A stretch of 64,000 bases of DNA from Algoriphagus ornithinivorans. Lineage in GTDB: Bacteria; Bacteroidota; Bacteroidia; Cytophagales; Cyclobacteriaceae. Where the stretch lies: assembly GCF_900115305.1 (NCBI RefSeq), contig NZ_FOVW01000005.1, forward strand, positions 248,001 through 312,000, written 5' to 3'. Shown here in pieces: positions 54,402 through 60,616 of the stretch (within the stretch, counting starts at the first letter, position 1; every line of letters begins with the position of its first letter). Made by a program: the position numbers and the translations under genes. The notes beneath the pieces were generated by a model that ran no database searches, was not told the DNA's origin, and worked only from the letters and a program-made list of their open reading frames with translations.

Positions 54402-55046
54402 GTGATAAGAATAATAGTTTTATTTTCAGGTGTCTTAATTCTGTCATCTTGTGAACGAAAAACTTCACCAAAGGCTTTAATAGAAGGTGCATCCGACAGT
54501 ATCCCGATGACAGAGAATATTTTAAGATCTCCCATTACCCACGGGGATACTCCTATCTGGTACTACAATGAATCCGAAAATTTAAACATTGAGGAAATCG
54601 CCGAAACTATTCCGGAGAATCAGGTTTTTCTCAACGAATTAGCTATGGCAGACTATCCAAAAACGCCTGATAATCTGCCTGAGAGCTTTGTCCTTACCCA
54701 GCATGATGATCAAATCGATATTGCCAATTATCGAAATGTGAAGGATTCAGTATGGGTACAATACAGTCAAGGAAAGCTTATATTCTTAGAATTTAAAAAT
54801 TACAGCAATACAGATTTTAGGCTGGAGGATTTGCCAGTTTTCCAAATAACTTTGGATGATTACAAAAAGCGATATCCTGGTTCTTATAGCTTACGAAACT
54901 TATTCCCTTCTTATCTTTTTCAGGATTATAATAAACTAGATAGTGTAGAGACCATAGACCTGACTTTTCTATGGGTGGAAGGTGCAAGGATGGATATCAT
55001 CTGGCTGAATAAGTATGCGGCGCATGTAGAGCTTAGGTTTTTTTGA
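54402..55046 (+). CDS. Lipoprotein of unknown function in the ruvB island
   Basis: The 214-aa product starts at a GTG and has a lipoprotein signal (IIVLFSGVLILSSC), so it would sit in the envelope. The mature part is acidic and beta/alpha mixed (PIWYYNESENLNIEEIAETIP, GKLIFLEFKNYSN, SLRNLFPSYLFQDYN). I recognise no family. It is the first gene after the intact ruvB, 113 bp downstream and in the same direction. It could be an immunity lipoprotein, an anchor or unrelated cargo; no evidence decides. Confidence 0.6.
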   Translation: MIRIIVLFSGVLILSSCERKTSPKALIEGASDSIPMTENILRSPITHGDTPIWYYNESENLNIEEIAETIPENQVFLNELAMADYPKTPDNLPESFVLTQHDDQIDIANYRNVKDSVWVQYSQGKLIFLEFKNYSNTDFRLEDLPVFQITLDDYKKRYPGSYSLRNLFPSYLFQDYNKLDSVETIDLTFLWVEGARMDIIWLNKYAAHVELRFF

Positions 55047-55123
55047 TAGGGAAACAGCTAACCATAGAAGTTATCTTCCTTCGAGGAGAATAGTTAGTTA
55101 TCTATTTTATCTTAAAGCGAAAA

Positions 55124-55720
55124 ATGGAATTAAGCAAAGAGCATTTGGAATTCGAAAAAATCATTGAGAGTATAGTTGGACTTAGAGTTTATTCAGTAAG
55201 TTATTATTCTAGGGTGGAGAGAATGATTACATCTAAATCCTTCCAAGAATCCCATTTTAAGCAAATTGATTCAGTCGATTTTTCAGTTTTGATACAAAGT
55301 CAGAATAATAAAAAGATTGAAATTTTATGGGATAGTTCATTTTTTCAATACGGAGTTGGCATAAAGATAAATGAAGACAGTCCTTTTGAGAATTATCAAA
55401 TTACAGATGTGAGTAATTCCCTTATTTGGAATAATACGATAGGACAAACTATTGAAAATATTACTGTTAATTGGGATGTAGCAATTGAAGAAAACTTAGA
55501 TGGAATTATTATAAGAAAGATTCTTTATCCTCAATCACTTGTTCTATCATTTTCCAATTCAAACAAAGTTTTTATTTCCGCAGCTGGGTTTTTAGAAAGG
55601 AATGATGAGCAAGTATATCCATACTTAGACAAATTAACTATTACCCAAGATGAAGCATTGGCAAAGCAAACTAGAATGATACCCCCATTTTCAGTGAAGA
55701 TCAGAAGTCAGAAGGGATGA
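55124..55720 (+). CDS. 198-aa protein of the island module, unknown function
   Basis: The product has no signal peptide or membrane segment, and is AT-rich in codon use (many AAT, ATT, AAA). Recognisable features are GLRVYSVSYYSRVERM near the N-terminus and a C-terminal KQTRMIPPFSVKIRSQKG. No family is recognised; small size and position suggest an immunity-type or accessory protein. Its stop overlaps the start of the effector-like gene (ATGA). The last 63 codons plus the next gene's first codons are repeated at 57128-57330, so the join is a recombination point of the locus. Confidence 0.6.
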   Translation: MELSKEHLEFEKIIESIVGLRVYSVSYYSRVERMITSKSFQESHFKQIDSVDFSVLIQSQNNKKIEILWDSSFFQYGVGIKINEDSPFENYQITDVSNSLIWNNTIGQTIENITVNWDVAIEENLDGIIIRKILYPQSLVLSFSNSNKVFISAAGFLERNDEQVYPYLDKLTITQDEALAKQTRMIPPFSVKIRSQKG

Positions 55721-55734
55721 CCTACCATCAGATA
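55532..55734 (+). repeat. Module-junction repeat, intact copy
   Basis: It matches 57128-57330 without gaps, 1596 bp away in direct orientation. By hand, 55652-55734 differs at only 2 of 83 positions while 55532-55651 differs at about 20 of 120. The identical part straddles the 198-aa gene's stop and the effector's ATG. Confidence 0.85.
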
Positions 55735-56652
55735 CCGTTAGGCTGGACGGGGATGATCGATCTTTTTTCCTATGATGAGCGACACCTGAGAAGTATCAAA
55801 GTAGAAAACGGTCAACTAATCTCTCATATCCGCTATCAGACCGAGGAGCCGAAAGTTTCATCAAGAGCGTATTCTTTATTCACCAACTGTCAACCTGGGT
55901 ATTGGGTAGATTTCCCATATTTTGCAATGGAAGAAGAGGTAGGTGTCGAGTCTCAGCAATCTGTGTGGGTTCAGGAGTGTTATGTGAACCTCTATGAAAA
56001 TAATGAGCCAGTAGGCACCGAAACCCCTTCGTCAGGAGGAGGAGGAACGAGTTCACTTCCGCCTTCAACAGGGGACTCAGATAAAGAGGAAGACATTTGT
56101 GAAGAGGAGTTTTGCATTCCTTTTCCGGAGGAAGATCGTTATTTCGAAACGACAAATACACCAGATGATGGGTTTAATTTTCAGGGAGAAAAGGTTAAAA
56201 TACCAACCACTCTAATCCTTCAAAATGGAGATCAAATTAAGATAGAGTTTGGTATTACCCAATCTGATAGAAAAAGTGCTAATCAAGAAGTAGCGAAATT
56301 ATTATTAGAAGGGATCAAACATGCAATTGAGAAGGCGAACTTGAAATTAAGTGGAAATGAAAAAATTACCTCAATATATATTGCAGCTACCACAAATGGC
56401 ACCCATGGACCCGGAAGTAATCATTACAATGGAACGGCAATTGATATAAGTAGAATAAATGGTGTAAAGATGTCAGTTTCAGGAATAACCAACCAAATTA
56501 TTCAACTTCAGATTGCTATGGATAATTTCCCGAATGTAAGAGAAAATTTTGGACCCCATTTTAAACATAAATTTTCAATAGAAACAGGAAAATGGAATTA
56601 CAGTCATCCTGTTGGGGGACATTCAGACCATATTCATTTCTCAGTAAGATAA
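55717..56652 (+). CDS. Candidate effector: linker protein with C-terminal M15-like zinc peptidase domain
   Basis: The 311-aa product has three parts. Residues 1 to about 105 are an unrecognised front domain (GWTGMIDLFSYDERHLRSIKV). A Gly/Ser/Pro linker spans 105-118. A C-terminal domain (about 160-311) has SNHYNGTAIDIS (234-245: the SxHxxGxAxD zinc motif of M15/DD-peptidases, His236 and Asp243) and the terminal HSDHIHF (His302, His305, His307). The domain would cut peptidoglycan peptides. There is no signal peptide, so delivery would need a dedicated route. A secreted gene follows after 10 bp. Linker plus exchangeable tip is the form of polymorphic toxins; toxicity is inferred. Confidence 0.65.
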   Translation: MTYHQIPLGWTGMIDLFSYDERHLRSIKVENGQLISHIRYQTEEPKVSSRAYSLFTNCQPGYWVDFPYFAMEEEVGVESQQSVWVQECYVNLYENNEPVGTETPSSGGGGTSSLPPSTGDSDKEEDICEEEFCIPFPEEDRYFETTNTPDDGFNFQGEKVKIPTTLILQNGDQIKIEFGITQSDRKSANQEVAKLLLEGIKHAIEKANLKLSGNEKITSIYIAATTNGTHGPGSNHYNGTAIDISRINGVKMSVSGITNQIIQLQIAMDNFPNVRENFGPHFKHKFSIETGKWNYSHPVGGHSDHIHFSVR

Positions 56653-56662
56653 GCCCAAGAAT

Positions 56663-57112
56663 ATGAAAAAATACTTGAATCGAAACATGGCTATAACTTT
56701 GGTCTTGGCCTTTAATGTTCCATTATTTTCCTTTGCTCAACAAGTCAAATTGAAAGATCTTACTGAGGATTCGAAGGCGAATTACTTTTTTGCCAATATT
56801 CAAAATGTCGAATTTCTGTCTTACCCATTATTTGAAAGAGCACTTTTCATCAATGCCATTTTAATATATGACTCTGAGGCTACACCAGCTGATTATTTTG
56901 AAGGAACGGATGAGGTTTTGTCTAGTATTTTGATCAGTATTAGACCGGATGGAGACTACTATACTGAGAGTAAATTGTATAAGTTGGAGGGATTAGAAAA
57001 TCCTAAAATATTGGCAATCCAAGAGGGGGTCTTCCCAGATGTAATTGTAGAAGTCGAGTACGGAAAGAAGAATAAGAGAAAGACAGAAAGGGTCAGACTC
57101 ACTTCAGAATAG
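56663..57112 (+). CDS. Candidate periplasmic immunity protein for the M15-like effector
   Basis: The 149-aa product has a signal peptide ending near SFAQQ and a mature part of mixed strands and helices (KANYFFANIQNVEFLSYPLFERALF, then ILAIQEGVFPDVIVEVEYGKKNK). No family is recognised. It starts 10 bp after the effector stop. An enzyme that attacks peptidoglycan would need its inhibitor in the periplasm, and this is the gene in the island with a plain secretory signal. The immunity function is an inference from position and export. Confidence 0.6.
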   Translation: MKKYLNRNMAITLVLAFNVPLFSFAQQVKLKDLTEDSKANYFFANIQNVEFLSYPLFERALFINAILIYDSEATPADYFEGTDEVLSSILISIRPDGDYYTESKLYKLEGLENPKILAIQEGVFPDVIVEVEYGKKNKRKTERVRLTSE

Positions 57113-57115
57113 AAT

Positions 57116-57316
57116 AAGGTATTCTCTCAATCTCTTGTTATAATGTTTTCAAACTCAGACAAAGTTTTTATTTCTGCACCTGGATTCCTAGAAAGGGATG
57201 ATGAGCAAGTTTATCCATATTTGGACAAATTAACTTTTACACAAAATGAAGCATTGGCAAAGCAAACTAGAATGATACCCCCATTTTCAGTGAAGGTCAG
57301 AAGTCAGAAGGGATGA
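57116..57316 (+). pseudogene. Truncated copy of the 198-aa gene (3' end only)
   Basis: The fragment starts four bases after the stop of the immunity-like gene and reads in frame for about 65 codons (VFSQSLVIMFSNSDKVFI...KVRSQKG) to its stop, matching the last 66 codons of the 55124-55720 gene. Nothing of the first two thirds is present. An ATG at 57143 could yield a 57-aa peptide, but a remnant is more likely. It marks the front edge of a second module. Confidence 0.8.
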
Positions 57317-57330
57317 CCTACCATCAAATA
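57128..57330 (+). repeat. Module-junction repeat, decayed copy
   Basis: Second copy of the repeat at 55532-55734. It carries the end of the 198-aa reading frame and the first six codons of the effector. Confidence 0.85.
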
Positions 57331-57648
57331 TTTCTGGCGCTCTGAGGAATAGGGTGTTTAGTTTATCGACAAGATATTCGGCTTACACCGAAAAAGCATC
57401 CATGCTAGGTAGTAAAAGTTAGACCGTAGGAGGTGATACACTTCCAATGGAACAATTACTTAAGGAATTTCAAAGGGGCTTTCCCCATCGCAAATTAAAG
57501 CTTTTCTTAGTAGTGGGATCCCAAGAATAGTAACTAATGCAAGATGGGGGATTCAATTATTTGTGGAATTTCAGGGGAAAGCAATAGCGTTAATATATCT
57601 AATGGTACAAACCATGGAAAGATCATAACTAACCTATTAAACCCTTGA
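57313..57648 (+). pseudogene. Decayed second copy of the effector front region with a different tip
   Basis: It begins with ATGACCTACCATCA like the intact effector (MTYHQI) but stops after ten codons. Further on, in shifting frames, are traces of the intact gene in the same order: SEE (cf. TEE), VGGDTLPM (cf. GGGGTSSLPP, linker), and DGGFNYLWNFRGK (cf. DDGFNFQGEKV). The last stretch (ISNGTNHGKIITNLLNP, stop at 57646) does not match the M15-like tip. Multiple stops and frameshifts make it non-functional. The alignments are short and by eye. Confidence 0.6.
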
Positions 57649-57649
57649 T

Positions 57650-57958
57650 ATGGACTATAACGAACTAAAAAGTTTAACCGGTTTACAGACAAGAATAAAT
57701 CTTGTATTGATTCATTGGGACCCAATAGGAATTCAGAATTTCGGGGTTTTTGCTCACAATGTTTATATGGAATATGTCAGATATATTGATCCAATTATTG
57801 AAGTTATTTCTGTGAAGAGTGAGCTCGAAAAATTGCTTTTAAATTTGGCAACTGATGTTACCGGACTTGATATCGAAAATAAAAAATTAAGGTTAGAAAT
57901 TGAACGTCTTGTTAAAAGGCTTATAGAGATTTATAAAGAAGAGGAATTCAAAAGATAA
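57650..57958 (+). CDS. 102-aa orphan immunity-like protein
   Basis: The intact frame starts two bases after the stop of the decayed effector. The product has no signal peptide. Its N-terminal half contains [13 protein letters not shown], close to the WDPxGI motif of small DUF1871-like proteins that occur as cytoplasmic immunity proteins in toxin loci (recalled). The C-terminal half is a charged helix ([26 protein letters not shown]). Position suggests the cognate immunity gene of the lost second toxin, retained after decay. The family link is tentative. Confidence 0.6.
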   Translation: MDYNELKSLTGLQTRINLVLIHWDPIGIQNFGVFAHNVYMEYVRYIDPIIEVISVKSELEKLLLNLATDVTGLDIENKKLRLEIERLVKRLIEIYKEEEFKR

Positions 57959-57969
57959 TCAAAATAAAA

Positions 57970-58122
57970 GAAGCCGAGACTATTGAGGAAGTGTATGAGC
58001 CTTTTCTAATTCAGGAAGGCAATATGAAACGAACAGCCCGAGGAAGAATGGCTACTGAACTGGCATACAGGCATCTAAAAATCAAGCCAGCCCAAGGAAT
58101 GGGAGGTTTGTTTGATATTTAA
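57970..58122 (+). pseudogene. Partial second copy of the ruvB 3' end (51 codons)
   Basis: The frame matches codons 294-344 of ruvB with the stop included. Codons 1-18 of the fragment differ from the intact gene at eleven codons, ten of them silent (e.g. GCA/GCC, ACC/ACT, TTG/CTA) and one not (Tyr to Asn). Codons 19-51 differ at one (AAG/AGG, Lys to Arg). There is no start or 5' part, so it is not expressed as RuvB. It marks the right edge of the island. Confidence 0.95.
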
Positions 58123-58178
58123 TTAAAGAACAAGATCACTTTTCTTTCGTAAATTAAGTGTCTGAAAGAATTTTGCTT

Positions 58179-58415
58179 ATGAATATTTCAAACTTAAAAT
58201 CTGCAATAATTTCCAAAGTCTCTTCTTTAAATGATGAGAAGCTTTTAGAGGAAATTAATAGAATTCTTGATCTTGAAGTAGATCTTGTCTCCAGTTATAT
58301 ATTAAGTTTAGAAGAAAAGAAATCAATTGAAAAGGGCTTAGAAGACATCCATGAAAATCGAATTTATTCCACTGAGCAAGCAGAAAAGTTGTTAAGGGAA
58401 TGGTTAGGAAAATAG
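58179..58415 (+). CDS. Antitoxin of a RelE/ParE-type pair
   Basis: The 78-aa product is small and helical (KLLEEINRILDLE, LSLEEKKSIEKGLEDIHENRIYSTEQAEKLLREWLGK), as in antitoxins of ParE/RelE pairs from Bacteroidota, though no named DNA-binding domain is obvious. A GTG at 58158 is in frame; the ATG at 58179 is preferred. It overlaps the toxin gene by 16 bases. The gene lies 56 bp after the ruvB scar. Confidence 0.75.
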   Translation: MNISNLKSAIISKVSSLNDEKLLEEINRILDLEVDLVSSYILSLEEKKSIEKGLEDIHENRIYSTEQAEKLLREWLGK

Positions 58416-58717
58416 AATGGACCCTTTCGTCCATTCAAGATAGGCTCGAAATCTATACTTATTGGAAGAATCGAAATAAATCCACACTATTTAGTGAAAA
58501 GCTAGAAGCTATTTTTCTCAAGGCAGCAAATATAATCGCTGAAAACCCACTTATTGGGATAGAGTCAGATTATGAGGGAGTGAGAGTAAAAGTGATGAAA
58601 GGATTCAAAATTTTTTACTCCTATTCTGAAGACAAAATACAAATACTCAGAGTATGGGATCCAAGGCAAAACCCCAGAAAGCTAAAATCTGAGATAGCTT
58701 TAAAAAAAAAGGCCTAG
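58400..58717 (+). CDS. RelE/ParE-family toxin
   Basis: The 105-aa product has the ParE/RelE fold pattern: IEWTLSSIQDRLEIYTYW at the start, an amphipathic helix with IIAENPLIGIESDYEGVRVKVMKGFKIFYSY, and the C-terminal ILRVWDPRQNPRKL (the Trp-Asp-Arg-Gln-Asn-Pro block of this subgroup). It would poison gyrase (ParE) or mRNA (RelE); the sequence does not decide which. It is the last gene before the convergent alcohol dehydrogenase. Confidence 0.85.
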   Translation: MVRKIEWTLSSIQDRLEIYTYWKNRNKSTLFSEKLEAIFLKAANIIAENPLIGIESDYEGVRVKVMKGFKIFYSYSEDKIQILRVWDPRQNPRKLKSEIALKKKA

Positions 58718-58733
58718 AATAATTCTCTAGGCC
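58711..58733. terminator. Bidirectional terminator between toxin and alcohol dehydrogenase genes
   Basis: Stem GGCCTAGA/TCTAGGCC flanked by nine A on the left and ATTTTAC on the right, so T-rich tails exist on both strands. Its left arm overlaps the last codons of the toxin gene. Confidence 0.75.
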
Positions 58734-58741
58734 ATTTTACT

Positions 58742-59794
58742 TTACTTTTTCAGCGAAGCCATATCAATCACAAATCGATAATGAACATCACCCGCGATGG
58801 TGCGCTCATAAGCTTCGTTGATTTTGTCAATAGGAATAACTTCCACATCTGATACAATTCCATGCTCTGCACAGAAGTCGAGCATTTCTTGAGTTTCTTT
58901 GATACCCCCTATTAAGGAACCTGCTAAACTTTTTCTTCCAAAAATCAAGGAAGTAGCGTGAATCTGTTCGGGAGTTGGCGGAACACCAAGCAATACCATC
59001 ACTCCATCAGTGCGAAGAAGATTCAGGTAAGCAGAGTAATCATGCGACGCGGACACGGTATCAATAATGATATCATAAGACCCTTTCAAGCGCTTCATAT
59101 TTTTAGGATCCGTAGTCAACTCAAAGTGATGAGCTCCCAATGAATCGGCATCCTTAGCTTTTTCTGGCGAACGACTTAACATGGTAACTTCCGCTCCCAT
59201 TGCAGAGGCAAGTTTCACGGCCATGTGTCCCAATCCTCCCAATCCTACAACTGCTACTTTATCCCCTTTCTTGACATTCCAATGCCGTAAAGGAGAATAT
59301 GTGGTGATCCCTGCGCAAAGTAATGGAGCTACCCCTTCCAAAGGAAGTTTATCCGACACACTCAATACAAAATTTTCAGTGACAACTATGGAAGAGGAAT
59401 AGCCTCCATAGGTAATGGTTTTCTTGTCTTGTAAGTATGAATTATAGGTGCCTGACATTCCATTTTCACAAAATTGCTCCAAATCAGCTTCACAGTTTTG
59501 GCACTTTTGGCAAGAGTCCACCATGCAGCCAACCCCTACAGTATCACCAACTTTAAATTTGGAGACTTCCTGTCCTACGGCAGTTACTTTTCCTACGATT
59601 TCATGACCCGGAACTACTGGATACATGGTAGAGCCTCCCCATTCATTTCTTGCAGTGTGGATATCAGAGTGGCAAACTCCGCAATACAAAATTTCAATTT
59701 CAACATCCTTTGCCCCGACAGATCTTCTTTCTAGATCGTAAGGTCCAAGAGGTTTTTCTGCCTCAAAGGCAGCGTAAGCTTTAACAGTTTTCAT
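58742..59794 (-). CDS. Zinc-dependent NAD(P) alcohol dehydrogenase (YahK/AdhA type)
   Basis: The 350-aa medium-chain dehydrogenase has catalytic-zinc ligands in CGVCHSDIH (near residue 37) and GHEIVGKV, the structural-zinc cluster CQKCQNCEADLEQFC (near 94-108), and the Rossmann motif GLGGLGHMAVKLA. It belongs with cinnamyl-alcohol/YahK-type aldehyde reductases that use NADPH on a broad range of aldehydes. It is probably transcribed alone. Confidence 0.9.
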   Translation of the reverse strand: MKTVKAYAAFEAEKPLGPYDLERRSVGAKDVEIEILYCGVCHSDIHTARNEWGGSTMYPVVPGHEIVGKVTAVGQEVSKFKVGDTVGVGCMVDSCQKCQNCEADLEQFCENGMSGTYNSYLQDKKTITYGGYSSSIVVTENFVLSVSDKLPLEGVAPLLCAGITTYSPLRHWNVKKGDKVAVVGLGGLGHMAVKLASAMGAEVTMLSRSPEKAKDADSLGAHHFELTTDPKNMKRLKGSYDIIIDTVSASHDYSAYLNLLRTDGVMVLLGVPPTPEQIHATSLIFGRKSLAGSLIGGIKETQEMLDFCAEHGIVSDVEVIPIDKINEAYERTIAGDVHYRFVIDMASLKK

Positions 59795-59850
59795 AAAAAA
59801 GGATTTGTGGTTTGAGATGAAACATCATTTAGATGGATAAGTTTTCAATA

Positions 59851-59877
59851 AAAAAGCCATCGGGTTTCGATGGCTTT
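59851..59877 (-). terminator. Terminator of the zwf-pgl unit
   Basis: A perfect ten-base-pair stem (AAAGCCATCG/CGATGGCTTT) with loop GGTTT, four bases after the pgl stop on the minus strand; the T tail (TTTTTATTG) is good. Confidence 0.82.
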
Positions 59878-59881
59878 CCAA

Positions 59882-60595
59882 TTACTTTATTTCTTGAGCA
59901 GCTTCTTGGTCCAGATACCAGACCAAAGAGTCACTGCTGGGATTGACCATGCTGGCAGGGTAACTGTTATATTCTCCTTCTCTTCGAATGACCTCCCTTA
60001 CTTTTTCTTTTTTGCTTGCACCAGTGACCAAGAAAACAACGTGTTTGGCTTGATTAATTACTCTACCCGTTATGGTGACTCTTTTTTGTCCTGAATCAGG
60101 GTGGGTAGCTACTTTACAATTTCTGGATGAATCCCAGAGATAAATGGAGTTGGGAAAAATGGATGCGGTATGACCATCATCACCCATGCCTAATATCACC
60201 AAGTCAAACTGAGGTATTCCTTTTTCCAAAGGAAGCGTTTTCTCCACAAGCTCCCCATATCTCAAAGCTTCTTCCTCAGGATCATTTTCTCCCAAAACAC
60301 GAAATACATTGGCTTCAGGAATGGGTAGCTTAGAAAGCAGATGATCTACAGTCATTTTATAATTGCTTTCTGAATCTGTAGGCGGAACACACCTTTCATC
60401 TCCCCAAAAGAAAAAAACTTTGGTCCAGTCAATCTTATTTCTGTATTCTGAAGCTAAATAATCGAAAACAGTTTTTGGAGTACTTCCTCCTGATAGAGCT
60501 ACAAATAGCTGCTCTTGGGATTGAACCAATTCCGCAAAATAAGCCGAAAAAGACTTGGCTACTTCTGTTTTATTTTCGAGGATTTTAATTTCCAT
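59882..60595 (-). CDS. pgl: 6-phosphogluconolactonase
   Basis: Pgl hydrolyses 6-phosphogluconolactone to 6-phosphogluconate, the second step of the oxidative pentose phosphate pathway. The 237-aa DevB-type protein has VALSGGSTPKTVFDYLA, FFWGDERCVPPTDSESNY, DLVILGMGDDGHTASIFP and RVTITGRVINQA. It begins 21 bp after the zwf stop and is clearly in one operon with it. Confidence 0.95.
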   Translation of the reverse strand: MEIKILENKTEVAKSFSAYFAELVQSQEQLFVALSGGSTPKTVFDYLASEYRNKIDWTKVFFFWGDERCVPPTDSESNYKMTVDHLLSKLPIPEANVFRVLGENDPEEEALRYGELVEKTLPLEKGIPQFDLVILGMGDDGHTASIFPNSIYLWDSSRNCKVATHPDSGQKRVTITGRVINQAKHVVFLVTGASKKEKVREVIRREGEYNSYPASMVNPSSDSLVWYLDQEAAQEIK

Positions 60596-60616
60596 TGCTC
60601 TATTGTAAGGTTTAAA

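Larger units (their letters stand above)
54289..57969. mobile_element. Accessory island inserted behind ruvB (no integrase)
   Basis: About 3.7 kb of visibly AT-rich DNA between the intact ruvB and a second partial ruvB 3' end. It holds a lipoprotein gene, a 198-aa gene, a candidate effector, a candidate immunity gene, the decayed second copy of that module and a further small gene. There is no integrase, transposase or terminal inverted repeat, so import by homologous recombination in ruvB is a better fit than site-specific integration. The extent is defined by the two ruvB copies; the accessory tract may go on to the toxin-antitoxin pair at 58717. Confidence 0.75.

Noticed and set aside
57143-57316. 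Independent 57-aa gene starting at the ATG at 57143
   Set aside because: It is the tail of the 198-aa gene; the first two thirds and any promoter are missing.
54289-57969. Rhs/YD-repeat element as the explanation of the effector locus
   Set aside because: No YD repeats and no DPxGL-type core boundary; the front domain is short and different.
54289-58122. Classical integrative element with attachment sites in ruvB
   Set aside because: No integrase, and the duplicated part includes 54 diverged bases ahead of the identical block, which an attachment core would not bring.
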